A program made the position numbers and the translations under genes. From Streptomyces sp. TG1A-60 (GTDB lineage Bacteria > Actinomycetota > Actinomycetes > Streptomycetales > Streptomycetaceae), in NCBI RefSeq assembly GCF_037201975.1, contig NZ_CP147520.1, forward strand, positions 434,001 through 498,000: a stretch of 64,000 nucleotides of DNA. The letters run 5' to 3'. The notes beneath the pieces were generated by a model, which was given only the letters and a program-made list of their open reading frames with translations, did not search any database and was not told the origin of the DNA. Shown here piece by piece: positions 17,353-26,527 of this stretch (position 1 is its first letter; each line of letters opens with the position of its first letter).

Positions 17353-18977
17353 GCGTGGGCGCTCTCGGTGAGCATGCGGGTGACCTCGACCCGCTTGACC
17401 TTCCAGGTGGCGGTCATCGGCAGTTCCTCGAACCGCCATTGCCTCGGTTCCGCCATGGCCGGCAGATCCGCCGTGGCCGCCCGCCAGCGGCCCGGGTCCA
17501 GGGGCCGTTCGCCTCGCACGCAGACCACGGGGACGGGCTCGCGGTCGGCACCGGGCACGATGACGACCTCGCGCAGCTCCTCGAGACGCGACATCAGGGT
17601 GTCCTCGACCTCCAGGTTGCTGTGCATCGAGTCGATCCGGTCGATCTCGCGGTCGATGAGGTAGAGGGCGCCCCAGCGGCTCTGGTAGCCCATGTCGCCC
17701 ATCTGCCACCAGCCGCCGCCGAGTTGGCGCAGGTAGCGGTCGCGGGCGCCGAGGTAGGTGAGGATGCGGCCCCGGGTGCGGGCCTCGATGCGGCCGGGGG
17801 TGCCGGGCCGGACCCGTCGCCCGGTGTCGTCGGCGACACGGACGCGGGTGAAGCCGGGGATGCCGATACCGACCCGGCGGCCGTCGGCGCGGGCTGCGCT
17901 GCGGCGGGTGAACCACTGGAAGGCCACCGGGCCCGTCTCGCTCTGCCCGTACAGCTGGATCAGCCACGGCGAGCGTCGCCGGGACGCGTCGAGGAGCCGT
18001 TGCACGGTGCGAGGGTGGATGGCGTCGAAGGTGGAGCCGTACGAACGGACGCGGGACAGCGGGGCTCCGGGCGCGCCCGCCAACTCCTCCCACAGGACGA
18101 AGGTGTTGGGGTGGGTCTCGACGATGCCGGGGCGGTGGCGGGCCAGGAGCGGGCCCACGTTCGCCGGTTCCGGGTCGGTGATGAGGACCAGCGGGCTGCC
18201 GAAGTGCAGCAGGACGCCGAGCAGATGGTAGAAGCGCGAGTGCACGAACGACATGTGCAGGGCGGCGGTCTCACCCCGTGTGGGCCAGCCCATGACCTTC
18301 TGCGGGACGAGCCGGTTCCACATGGTGTTCGGGCAGTGCACGGCGAGTTTGGGGACGCCGGTGGTGCCCGAACTGTGGGTGATGAGCGAGGGGTCGCGGG
18401 GGTGGAGCCGGACGGCGGCCGGGGGCGCGGCGCCCGTGTGCTTCCGCAGCGGTTCGGCGCCGGGAGCGTCGTCGACGCTGAGGGTGCGCCGTACGAGGCC
18501 GGTGAGTTCTACGTCCTGGAGGGGGCCTTCGAGCTTGGCCCGGTCGGTGATCAGCCAGGGCTGGTGGAGCTGTTCGAGGAGCTGTCCGACCACCGGGCCG
18601 GCGAGGCCGGGCGACAGGAGGACGGGGACCGCGCCGATACGGGAGAGCGCGCAGGTCAGCAGCACGATGTCGACGTTGTCGCTCTTGTGGACGACCACCT
18701 CCTCAAAGGGGCGGACACCCGCTTCCCAGAGGCGGCCGGAGACCTCGTCGACGAGGGCGGCGAGGGTGGTGTAGGTGAGGTCGGTCCCGACGTCGGGGCT
18801 CACGTCGAGGGGCCGGTCCAGGGTGACGAAGACCGGTCCGTGGCGGTCCGCCGCCTCTCTGAACATCGAGCCCAGGTAGAAGCCACGGCCGGCCAGGGCG
18901 GGCTGCCGGTCGGCTCGGAGCTGGTCTCGCATGGGGCCGGGCCTTTCTGCGGGGGTGCGGGGGTCGGCCACGCTCAC
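17349..18977 (-). CDS. ANL-superfamily adenylate-forming ligase
   Basis: The 542-residue protein has the P-loop-like THSSGTTGVPKLAVH, the A5 region YGQSETGPVAFQW, a GIPGF loop and the C-terminal lysine region TATWKVKRVE. It is more divergent than the neighbouring benzoate-CoA-ligase-like enzyme and resembles acyl-CoA synthetases of specialised-metabolite clusters. The start is ambiguous between two adjacent GTG codons; the GTG at 18977 overlaps the upstream TGA. It may activate the second acid partner of a p-aminobenzoate-derived product as an adenylate or CoA thioester. No carrier protein is encoded nearby. Confidence 0.8.
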   Translation of the reverse strand: MSVADPRTPAERPGPMRDQLRADRQPALAGRGFYLGSMFREAADRHGPVFVTLDRPLDVSPDVGTDLTYTTLAALVDEVSGRLWEAGVRPFEEVVVHKSDNVDIVLLTCALSRIGAVPVLLSPGLAGPVVGQLLEQLHQPWLITDRAKLEGPLQDVELTGLVRRTLSVDDAPGAEPLRKHTGAAPPAAVRLHPRDPSLITHSSGTTGVPKLAVHCPNTMWNRLVPQKVMGWPTRGETAALHMSFVHSRFYHLLGVLLHFGSPLVLITDPEPANVGPLLARHRPGIVETHPNTFVLWEELAGAPGAPLSRVRSYGSTFDAIHPRTVQRLLDASRRRSPWLIQLYGQSETGPVAFQWFTRRSAARADGRRVGIGIPGFTRVRVADDTGRRVRPGTPGRIEARTRGRILTYLGARDRYLRQLGGGWWQMGDMGYQSRWGALYLIDREIDRIDSMHSNLEVEDTLMSRLEELREVVIVPGADREPVPVVCVRGERPLDPGRWRAATADLPAMAEPRQWRFEELPMTATWKVKRVEVTRMLTESAHA

Positions 18978-20533
18978 CACGCCCCTCGGCGGACGAGGTG
19001 CCGGCGGAGCTTGCCGGTGGCGGTGCGGGGCAGCGTGGGCACGAAGCTGACGCTGCGGGGGACCTTGAAGGGGGCGAGCCCCTCGCGGGCCATGCGGATC
19101 AGTTCGGCCTCCAGGCCCGCCCCGATGGGCGGGACCGGGATGGCGAAGGCCCGCAGCTTGCTGGCGCCGCGCTCGTCGGTGACGGCCGCGACCGCGACGT
19201 CCCGGACCCCGGGGTGGGTGCGCAGCAGGGCCTCCACCTCCAGCGGGGAGACCGTGATGCCGCCGACCATCTCCATGTCGTCGGCCCGGCCCAGATGCCG
19301 GTAGGTGCCGTCCGGTACGCGGCGGGCCCGGTCCCGGGTGTTGAGCCAGCCTCCGACGATGGCGCGCGCGGTCTCCTCGGGCCGGTTGAGGTAGCCGGGG
19401 GTCACCGTCGGGCCGCGGACCCAGAGTTCACCGGTCTCACCGTCCGGTACGAGGTTGCCCGCGCGGTCGCGGAGTTCGACCTCGAAGCCGGGTACGGGGC
19501 GGCCGACCGTGCCGGGGCGGTTGTGGTCGAAGCCGTTGGCGCAGAAGGCGTGGCCGGCCTCGGTGGAGCCGATCTGTTCCAGCACGGGGGCGCCGAGCAG
19601 TTCGGTGACCTGCCGGCCGAGTCCGTCGGGCATGCCTTCCCCGGCGGACACCGCCGCGCGCACCGAGGCGAAGCAGTCCTCGTGGCCGCCCACCAGGTCG
19701 GTGACCAGGGCCGCGTACGCCGACGGCACGGAGTAGAGGAGGGTCACCCGGTGCCGGGCGACGAGTTCGTCCACGGCGGCCGATGTGGGACGGCGGTCGG
19801 CGAGCACGGCGGAGGAGCCGGAGAAGAGCGGGAAGACGAGGGCGTTGCCGAAGCCGTAGGCGAAGTAGAGCCGGGAGACGGACAGGGTGACGTCGTCCGG
19901 GGTGATGCGCAGCAGCCTTCTGCCGATGAGGTCGTGGTACGTCCTGGGGTCGCCGTGGACGTGGACGACGCCCTTGGGGCGACCGGTCGTTCCGGAGGTG
20001 TACTGGACGTACAGGGGGCTGTGGGCGTCCACCGGGTGAGCGGTTTCCATGGGCGTGGCCGTGGTGCTCAGAGCGCTCAGCTGGTCGGCTCCGAGGCGCG
20101 GCGCCGGGACCCCCGTCGTCCCTGTGCAGGCCGGGATGTGGTGGTCGAGCCCCGGGCCGGTCACCCAGAGGACCGCCTCGGCGTCCTCCGCCATGAACTG
20201 GATTCCGGGTGGGGTGAGTTCGGGGTTGACCAGGACCGCCACCGCGCCCAGGCGGGCGAGCGCGAGGAAGGTGGTGACCCAGGTGACGGAGTCGGGCAGG
20301 GCGAGCAGGACGCGGTCGCCGGGGCGTACCCCGTGGTCGGCGAGGACAGTGGCGGCGCGGGCCGCGAGGTCGTGGATCTCGCCGTGGGAGTGGGCCCGGT
20401 GGCCCTGGTGGAAGGCCGGCCGGCCGGTCCAGCCGCGGAGCTCGACGAGGGCGGCCAGATGGGCCGCGAGGTTGCCGGGGGCGTCGGCGTCGGCCCGGAG
20501 CCGGGTGGGCTGGGGGGTCGTGGTGATCGTCAT
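18974..20533 (-). CDS. Benzoate-CoA-ligase-family enzyme
   Basis: The 519-residue protein has YVQYTSGTTGRPKGVVHVH (P-loop), IGSTEAGHAF (A5), ELWVRGPTVTPGYLNRPE, DDMEMVGGITVSPLEVE (hinge Asp and A8) and TATGKLRRHLV with the catalytic A10 lysine. The FAYGFGNALVFPL and SPLEVE patterns fit BadA/BclA-type benzoate-CoA ligases. Given the adjacent p-aminobenzoate genes, the probable substrate is p-aminobenzoate. The ATG overlaps the PabAB stop by four bases. Confidence 0.85.
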   Translation of the reverse strand: MTITTTPQPTRLRADADAPGNLAAHLAALVELRGWTGRPAFHQGHRAHSHGEIHDLAARAATVLADHGVRPGDRVLLALPDSVTWVTTFLALARLGAVAVLVNPELTPPGIQFMAEDAEAVLWVTGPGLDHHIPACTGTTGVPAPRLGADQLSALSTTATPMETAHPVDAHSPLYVQYTSGTTGRPKGVVHVHGDPRTYHDLIGRRLLRITPDDVTLSVSRLYFAYGFGNALVFPLFSGSSAVLADRRPTSAAVDELVARHRVTLLYSVPSAYAALVTDLVGGHEDCFASVRAAVSAGEGMPDGLGRQVTELLGAPVLEQIGSTEAGHAFCANGFDHNRPGTVGRPVPGFEVELRDRAGNLVPDGETGELWVRGPTVTPGYLNRPEETARAIVGGWLNTRDRARRVPDGTYRHLGRADDMEMVGGITVSPLEVEALLRTHPGVRDVAVAAVTDERGASKLRAFAIPVPPIGAGLEAELIRMAREGLAPFKVPRSVSFVPTLPRTATGKLRRHLVRRGAW

Positions 20534-22650
20534 CGCGTCGGCTCCTCGGTGGCGGCCGGGGCGGAGGCGTGTTCCCGGTGGGCCCGCATCAGTGCCGCGG
20601 TCTTCAGCAGCATCTCGTCGTACTCGGCGGCCGGATCGGAGTCGAGGACGATCGCGCCGCCCGCCCCCAGGTGCATCCGGCCGCCCTGGAACACGGCGGT
20701 ACGGATGACGATGTTGAGGTCCGCGCCGCCACTGCACCCGAGGTAGCCGAGGGCCCCGGAGTACACGCCCCGTGCCTCGGTCTCCAGCGAGTCGATGATC
20801 TCCATGGTGCGGAGCTTGGGCGCCCCGGTCATCGATCCGCCGGGGAAGCAGGCGCGGACGCAGTCCACGGCGTCGGTACCCTCGCGCAGTTCGCCCTCGA
20901 CGGTGGAGACGAGCTGGTGCACGGTGGCGTACGTCTCGGTGGTCATGAGGCGGGTGACCTTCACGGAGCCGGTGCGGGAGACCCGGCCCAGGTCGTTGCG
21001 GAGCAGGTCGACGATCATCAGGTTCTCGGCGCGCGTCTTGGCGTCGGCGGCCAGTTCGTCCCGCAACCGGTCGTCCTCCTCCGGGGTGCCGCCCCGGGGC
21101 GCGGTGCCCTTGATGGGCTTGGCCTCGGCGACGCCGTCCCGGGTGATCCGCAGGAACCGCTCGGGGGAGGACCCGGCGATGTCGAGGTCGCCGAACCTGA
21201 GGAAGGCGGCGTACGGGGCCGGGTTGACGCGGCGCAGCACCCGGTAGAAGTCGTACGGGTCGTAGGGCGCGGGTAACCGGGCCGCGTTGGTCAGACAGAC
21301 CTCGTAGCTCGTGCCCGCGTGCAGTTGCGCCTTGCAGGCCTCGATGTCGCCGAGGTAGGTGGCGCGGTCGCGGACGAGCCAGGGCTCGGCGGCGCGCGGG
21401 TAGGGCGCGGTCGACGGCCGGAGGGGAAGCGTGGCGTCCGAGGAGACGAAGGTCAGCTGGGCCAGTGCGGTGTCGAGCCAGTCGCCGGCTTCGCGGGACG
21501 CCGCCGCGGTGTCCTCGGACAGGCACACCGCGTACGTGAAGCCCTCCTCGTGGTCCACGGCGATCAGTCGGTCCGCGAACAGCCAGCAGGCATCGGGGGT
21601 CTCGGCGTTGTGCCGGTTCGCCGAGCCGGTGTCGGCCTTGAGTTCGTAGCCGAAGTAGCCGACGTAGCCGCCGGTGAAGTCGAAGGGCAGGCCTGTGGCG
21701 TCCACCCTTCGGCTCGCCAACTGCCGTTTCAGATAGTCGAAGACGCTCGCCCGGACCCGGCGGGTGGGCCGGCCCTCCCGCTCGATCTCGCACCGGCCGC
21801 CGTCGACGTCGTAGCGGACGAGCTCGGCGAGCGGACCGCTGCCGTCGCCGAAGAACGAGAACCGCGACAGGCCCGGTTCGACACGTGAGCTGTCCAGCCA
21901 GAACGCGTGCGGGGCGTCGGCGTACATGCGGGTGAAGGCGACCTCCGGGTCGACGGCGGAGGCGATCCGGCGGGTGTGCAGCCGGTAGGCGGGGCCGGGG
22001 GCCGGCCGGGGGCGGGGGATCGCGCCGGCGAGGGAGGTCACCGCGGTGTTCCCGGTACGCGGGCGGCCGGCCCGTTCCGCCGTGAGGTCGCGGAAGTTGG
22101 CCAGCAGCCGGTGGCCGTGGTCGGTGAGAATCGACTCGGGGTGGAACTGCACGCCCCACAGGGGCCGTTCACGGTGGCGCAGCCCCATGAGGACACCGTC
22201 CTCGGACCAGGCGGTGGCCTCCAGGGTCGGCGGCAGCGGCTCGCGCACGGACAGCGAGTGGTAGCGGACGACGCTGAAGTTCTGTGGCAGGCCCCGGAAC
22301 AGGTCGCGGCCGTCGTGCCGGACCGCCGACAGATGCCCGTGGCGGGGCCACGGGGCCGGCTCGACATCGGCCCGCTCCGCCACCGCGATGCCCTGATGGC
22401 CCAGGCAGACGCCCAGCACGGGGATCGTGGCCTCGTCGATCACCCGGGCGGCGATACCGAAGTCGCGTGACTCCAAGGGGTGGCCGGCACCCGGCGACAC
22501 CACCACGTTGTCGAATTCCCGCAACTCCGGAATGTCGTCGGCCGGGGCGTCGTTCAGCACCACCACCGGTTCCTCGCCGTTGACCTCGGCGATCAGTTGG
22601 AACAGGTTGTAGGTGTACGAGTCATAATTGTCGATGAGCAGGGTCTTCAC
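20530..22650 (-). CDS. pabAB: Fused aminodeoxychorismate synthase (PabA-PabB)
   Basis: The 706-residue protein joins a class I glutamine amidotransferase (1-190; nucleophile C82 in GVCLGHQG, H170 and E172 in FHPES) to a chorismate-utilising component I (about 230-690). The motif at 512-516 is PIKGT, with K514; a Lys here marks aminodeoxychorismate synthases, while anthranilate synthases have PIAGT. GGSMTGAPKLRTMEIID is the expected C-terminal active-site region. It converts chorismate and glutamine to 4-amino-4-deoxychorismate. Fused versions occur in antibiotic clusters such as those for chloramphenicol and candicidin, which suggests a dedicated p-aminobenzoate supply rather than folate synthesis. 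Confidence 0.93.
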   Translation of the reverse strand: MKTLLIDNYDSYTYNLFQLIAEVNGEEPVVVLNDAPADDIPELREFDNVVVSPGAGHPLESRDFGIAARVIDEATIPVLGVCLGHQGIAVAERADVEPAPWPRHGHLSAVRHDGRDLFRGLPQNFSVVRYHSLSVREPLPPTLEATAWSEDGVLMGLRHRERPLWGVQFHPESILTDHGHRLLANFRDLTAERAGRPRTGNTAVTSLAGAIPRPRPAPGPAYRLHTRRIASAVDPEVAFTRMYADAPHAFWLDSSRVEPGLSRFSFFGDGSGPLAELVRYDVDGGRCEIEREGRPTRRVRASVFDYLKRQLASRRVDATGLPFDFTGGYVGYFGYELKADTGSANRHNAETPDACWLFADRLIAVDHEEGFTYAVCLSEDTAAASREAGDWLDTALAQLTFVSSDATLPLRPSTAPYPRAAEPWLVRDRATYLGDIEACKAQLHAGTSYEVCLTNAARLPAPYDPYDFYRVLRRVNPAPYAAFLRFGDLDIAGSSPERFLRITRDGVAEAKPIKGTAPRGGTPEEDDRLRDELAADAKTRAENLMIVDLLRNDLGRVSRTGSVKVTRLMTTETYATVHQLVSTVEGELREGTDAVDCVRACFPGGSMTGAPKLRTMEIIDSLETEARGVYSGALGYLGCSGGADLNIVIRTAVFQGGRMHLGAGGAIVLDSDPAAEYDEMLLKTAALMRAHREHASAPAATEEPTR

Positions 22651-22680
22651 CGGCCCACCTCCCTCTGATCGTTCTCGGAA

Positions 22681-23303
22681 CTAGGCGGTCCGTCGTTTGT
22701 GCCGGCCGCGCAGCGCCTGCAGCGGCGGATACAGCCATCTCTTGAGAAAACGCTGGAGTCTCGGCATGAGAATCCAGGTGACGATGGCGGTCACGGACAG
22801 ACACAGCAGAAGCGTGCGGAACAGTGGATTGAGGTCGTCGAGATAGGGGAGTACCACAAGATTGAATAAGAGCACGGGCGGGAAGACCGCACTCATATTC
22901 ACGAGCCACAGTTTCCATTTCGGCGGCGGGCGGGGGCGGCCGGCGCCGGGTCCCCGGAGGTCTGGGAGTCGAACCAGGCCTTGGAACCCGTGACACTCCG
23001 GCGGCCGGTCTGCCGGGCCAGCCCTTCGCCGCGGGCGGACCACTGCGCCCAGACCGCGGAGTTCTCCCAGGTCCCGGCCGAATCCTCACTGTCGAAGCGA
23101 TAGACCACATGCCACTCCGCCGCTCCGTCGACAAGTACGCCACCTCCCAGAAAGCCCGGATGCCGCGCACTCGTACGCAGCACGGCCCACCCCCAGGAGT
23201 GGAAGTCGGCCTCGCGCCCCGGCACCACGTGATACGCGACGGTGACGGTGACGGAATTCCTGCTCACGCCGTCGAATACGAGAAGACCCCGGGCCCCGTT
23301 CAC
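22681..23303 (-). pseudogene. ABM-domain protein fused to membrane helices, frameshifted
   Basis: The first part (from GTG 23303) is an antibiotic-biosynthesis-monooxygenase dimeric alpha-beta barrel (VTVAYHVVPGREADFHSWGW, GSKAWFD). The second, in the next frame, is the membrane half typical of this fusion (PPKWKLWLVNMSAV, then two hydrophobic helices and MPRLQRFLKRWLYPPL) ending at TAG 22681. One extra base in the GC-rich run at about 22921-22935 joins them into a normal 207-residue protein. It is upstream of pabAB on the same strand with a 30-base gap. The start is uncertain because no good ribosome binding site is seen. Role in the pathway unknown. Confidence 0.75.
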
Positions 23304-23593
23304 ATCTCAGCGAAATTTTTCGAGGTGCCCGGATCGCGTGACTATGCGGCCTTGATCCGTCTTGCCGCCTTCTGTCGAGAAGTGCACACGGGTGATTTTC
23401 GGTAATTCCCGGAAGCGGTTGCCCGCAGAACCGATAAAGGAGCATCATGGCCCACATCGATCCGCTCGAAATACCGGAAGGAGGCGGCCCGCGTCCGGGT
23501 GCGTCCGCGTTGCGACCAGGACGTCGAGTGAGACGACGGGCGCCCGGCCCCGGAGTGATGAGAGAACGCCGACCACGCGCGCATGAGCACGGT

Positions 23594-24526
23594 TCAGCGG
23601 TATCCGGTCGTGTCCGCCGGCTTGCCCGCGTCCTGGATGTCGACGATGTAGCGCCAGGCGTCCGGCCGGCTGCCGTCGAGGTCGGTGAAGCCGTAGGTCC
23701 GGGCGAGGGAGCCGCTGGAGAGGGAGTCGCCGTTGAAGCGGGCGACCTCGGGGTCGGCGGCCAGGGCGGCGACGGCCCGGCCGACGTAGCGGGGGGTCTC
23801 GGAGATGGCGAAGTGGGGCACGCGGTCGAGGGCGTCGCGCCAGTTGTCCTCGGTGACGCCGAACGCTTCGAGCATCATCTCCGAGCGGAGCCAGCCGGGA
23901 GTGAGGGCGACCGCGGTGGCGCCGCGTGGGCCGAGCTCATGGCCGAGGGCGAACGCCATGCGCAGGACGGACGCCTTGGCGAGGTCGTAGAAGAAGGAGT
24001 TGCGGTAGGTGGCACCGTTGTACTCGGCGGTGCCGTCGGTCATCTCCACCACGAGGCCGCCGGGGTGGCGCAGCAGCAGCGGCAGGGCGAAGTGGTTGGT
24101 GATCGCGTGGGTCTCGACGGCGAGTCGTAGGAGCCGCAGGCCGTTGTCGAGGTCGTGCTCCCATACCGGGCTGTCCCACTCGAAGAGCTTCTCGCCGCCC
24201 CAGACGTCGTTCACCAGTACATCGAGCCGGCCCTGCTCCTCGGCGACACGGTCCACCAGAGCCCGGACCCGCGCCGGTTCGAGATGGTCGGTGGGTACGG
24301 CGATGCCGTGGCCGCCCGCCTCCGTGACCAGGTCGGCGGTGTCCTCCAGGGTCTCCGGGCGGTCGTACTCCGATCGTCGCTCACGCGTGGAGCGTCCGGT
24401 CACGTACACGGTGGCCCCGGCCGCCCCCAGCTCCACGGCGATCCCGCGCCCCGCCCCGCGCGAGGCCCCCGCGACCAGTGCGATCCTGCCTTCCAGCGTC
24501 TTCGTCTCCTCCGACGGCTTCGGCAT
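23594..24526 (-). CDS. SDR-family oxidoreductase
   Basis: The 310-residue protein has the NAD(P)-binding motif ALVAGASRGAGRGIA near residue 20 and LDVLVNDVWGG in place of the usual NNAG. The catalytic region is MTDGTAEYNGATYRNSFFYDLAKASVLRMA, with Y-xxx-K in the order YDLAK. A C-terminal extension beyond residue 250 is typical of this long Streptomyces subgroup. AGGAGG precedes the ATG. It lies next to the p-aminobenzoate operon but is separated from it by 290 bases, and membership in that pathway is not shown. Substrate unknown. Confidence 0.85.
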   Translation of the reverse strand: MPKPSEETKTLEGRIALVAGASRGAGRGIAVELGAAGATVYVTGRSTRERRSEYDRPETLEDTADLVTEAGGHGIAVPTDHLEPARVRALVDRVAEEQGRLDVLVNDVWGGEKLFEWDSPVWEHDLDNGLRLLRLAVETHAITNHFALPLLLRHPGGLVVEMTDGTAEYNGATYRNSFFYDLAKASVLRMAFALGHELGPRGATAVALTPGWLRSEMMLEAFGVTEDNWRDALDRVPHFAISETPRYVGRAVAALAADPEVARFNGDSLSSGSLARTYGFTDLDGSRPDAWRYIVDIQDAGKPADTTGYR

Positions 24527-24560
24527 GTCCGACCTCCTGTGCGTACGACTGCCACCTTTG

Positions 24561-24589
24561 GCGGACGCCGGGCGCGTGCCGGCGTCCGC
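24561..24589. terminator. Hairpin terminator
   Basis: GCGGACGCCGG and CCGGCGTCCGC form a perfect 11-base stem with a 7-base loop downstream of the MBL gene stop on the minus strand, before the SDR gene. Confidence 0.65.
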
Positions 24590-24713
24590 GACACGAGGGT
24601 GTCGTGGAAGCCGGACATCTTCTGTCGGGTTTTCGGTGGGCCGCCCGCGCCCTCTTGGGCGGCCCGGCTGCCATGCCTTCTCGGCAGCCCGGCCGGGTCG
24701 GGGCCCTCCACGG

Positions 24714-25343
24714 TCAGTGACCGCGGGCGATCCACTCCTGAAGGTGCGGCGCCTCGGCGCCGATCGTGGTGCTGTCGCCGTGGCCGGTGTGGACGACGGT
24801 GTCGGGCGGGAGGGCCAGCAGGCGGTCGCGGATGGAGTCGATGATCGTCGGGAAGTGGGAGTAGGAGCGGCCGGTGGCGCCCGGCCCGCCGGCGAAGAGG
24901 GTGTCGCCGGTGAAGACGGTGCCGAGGCCCGCGTCGTACAGGCAGACGGCGCCCGGCGCGTGGCCGGGGGTGTGCAGGACGGTCAGGTCGGCACCGGCGG
25001 ACTCGATGACCTGGCCGTCGGCCAGCCAGTGGTCGGGCAGGTGGTCCGGGTGGGTCTGCTTCCAGAGCGGCAGGTCGTCGGGGTGGAGCCAGATCGGCGC
25101 GCCGGTGCGCTCGGCGAGGGCGGGCGCGGCGTCGATGTGGTCGTTGTGGGCGTGGGTGCAGAGGATGGCCGACAGCGTGCGGTCACCCACCGCCTCGGCG
25201 ATGGCGTCGGCGTCGTGGGCCGCGTCGATGACGATGACCTCGCGGTCGTCGCCGACGATCCAGACGTTGTTGTCGACGTCCCAGGTGCCGCCGTCGAGCG
25301 TGAACCGGCCCGAGGTGACGAGGTGTTCGATGCGCGCGGCCAT
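24714..25343 (-). CDS. MBL-fold metallo-hydrolase
   Basis: The 209-residue glyoxalase II-like protein has the metal-binding THAHNDH near residue 83, the HTPGHAPG loop, FTGDTLF, and a C-terminal HTGHG. Its ATG overlaps the stop of the mycothiol formaldehyde dehydrogenase gene by one base. That pairing is conserved in actinobacteria, and the hydrolase probably cleaves the S-formyl-mycothiol made by its partner, or a related thioester. The coupling supports a formaldehyde-detoxification unit. Confidence 0.9.
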   Translation of the reverse strand: MAARIEHLVTSGRFTLDGGTWDVDNNVWIVGDDREVIVIDAAHDADAIAEAVGDRTLSAILCTHAHNDHIDAAPALAERTGAPIWLHPDDLPLWKQTHPDHLPDHWLADGQVIESAGADLTVLHTPGHAPGAVCLYDAGLGTVFTGDTLFAGGPGATGRSYSHFPTIIDSIRDRLLALPPDTVVHTGHGDSTTIGAEAPHLQEWIARGH

Positions 25344-26431
25344 CAGAGCGTCACCACCGAGCGCAGGACGTCGCCGCCGTGCATCCGCTCGAAGGCCTTC
25401 TCCACGTCGTCGAGTGCGATGGTCTCGGTGACGAACGCCTCCAGGTCCAGGCGGCCCTGCAGGTAGAGGTTGATCAGCATGGGGAAGTCACGGTCGGGCA
25501 GGCAGTCGCCGTACCAGGAGGACTTCAGGGCGCCGCCGCGGCCGAAGACGTCGATGAGCGGGAGGTCGAGCTTCATCTCGGGGGTGGGTACGCCGACGAG
25601 GACGACCGTGCCGGCCAGGTCGCGGGCGTAGAACGCCTGCTTGTACGTCTCCGGGCGGCCCACCGCCTCGATGACCACGTCGGCGCCGAATCCGCCGGTC
25701 AGCTCGCGGATCGCCTCGACGGGGTCGGTGTCCTCGGAGTTGACGGTGTGGGTGGCGCCGATGCTCTTGGCGGTGGTCAGTTTCCGGTCGTCGATGTCCA
25801 CGGCGATGATCTTCTCGGCGCCGGCCAGCCGGGACCCGGCGATGGCCGCGTCGCCGACGCCGCCGCAGCCGATGACGGCGACGCTGTCGCCCCGGCCCAC
25901 GTTGCCGGTGTTGATCGCGGCGCCGATGCCGGCCATCACCCCGCAGCCCAGCAGTCCGGCGACCGCCGGGGCGGCGGCGGGGTCGACCTTGGTGCACTGC
26001 CCGGCGGCGACGAGGGTCTTGTCCGCGAAGGCGCCGATGCCGAGCGCGGGCGACAGTTCCTGGCCGTTCGAGGCGAGCGTCATCTTCCGGGTGGCGTTGT
26101 GGGTGGCGAAGCAGTACCAGGGGCGTCCGCGTCGACAGGCCCGGCAAGCGCCGCACACCGCCCGCCAGTTGAGGATGACGAAGTCACCGGGGGCGACGTC
26201 CGTGACACCCGCGCCGACCGACTCCACCACACCGGCGGCCTCATGGCCGAGCAGGAAGGGGAAGTCGTCGTTGATGCCGCCCTGCTTGTAGTGCAGATCG
26301 GTGTGGCACACCCCGCACGCCTGCACCTTCACCACGGCCTCCCCCGGCCCCGGATCGGGTACGACGATCGTCTCGATCCGCACCGGTTCGTTCTTGCCCG
26401 GTGCGATCACGCCGCGTACTTCCTGCGCCAT
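25343..26431 (-). CDS. mscR: S-(hydroxymethyl)mycothiol dehydrogenase
   Basis: The 362-residue zinc alcohol dehydrogenase has the catalytic zinc motifs [14 protein letters not shown] and [12 protein letters not shown], the four-Cys structural zinc loop ([15 protein letters not shown]), and the nucleotide fold [38 protein letters not shown] and the overall pattern fit class III-like MscR/AdhE2 enzymes, which oxidise the mycothiol adduct of formaldehyde with NAD. It is first in a two-gene operon with the MBL hydrolase. Confidence 0.92.
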   Translation of the reverse strand: MAQEVRGVIAPGKNEPVRIETIVVPDPGPGEAVVKVQACGVCHTDLHYKQGGINDDFPFLLGHEAAGVVESVGAGVTDVAPGDFVILNWRAVCGACRACRRGRPWYCFATHNATRKMTLASNGQELSPALGIGAFADKTLVAAGQCTKVDPAAAPAVAGLLGCGVMAGIGAAINTGNVGRGDSVAVIGCGGVGDAAIAGSRLAGAEKIIAVDIDDRKLTTAKSIGATHTVNSEDTDPVEAIRELTGGFGADVVIEAVGRPETYKQAFYARDLAGTVVLVGVPTPEMKLDLPLIDVFGRGGALKSSWYGDCLPDRDFPMLINLYLQGRLDLEAFVTETIALDDVEKAFERMHGGDVLRSVVTL

Positions 26432-26527
26432 GGTGAACCCTTTCCGTCGATCCGATGGGGGCGGTCACCCGCCCATGGTCACCCTACGGACTGACCAGCG
26501 AGTAGGCCCTGGGACGGGGGGCGGACC

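Noticed and set aside
15350..22650. Possibility that PabAB is an anthranilate synthase for tryptophan or phenazine-like products
   Set aside because: The component I motif is PIKGT with Lys, the aminodeoxychorismate type, and a PabC-like lyase is in the same operon.
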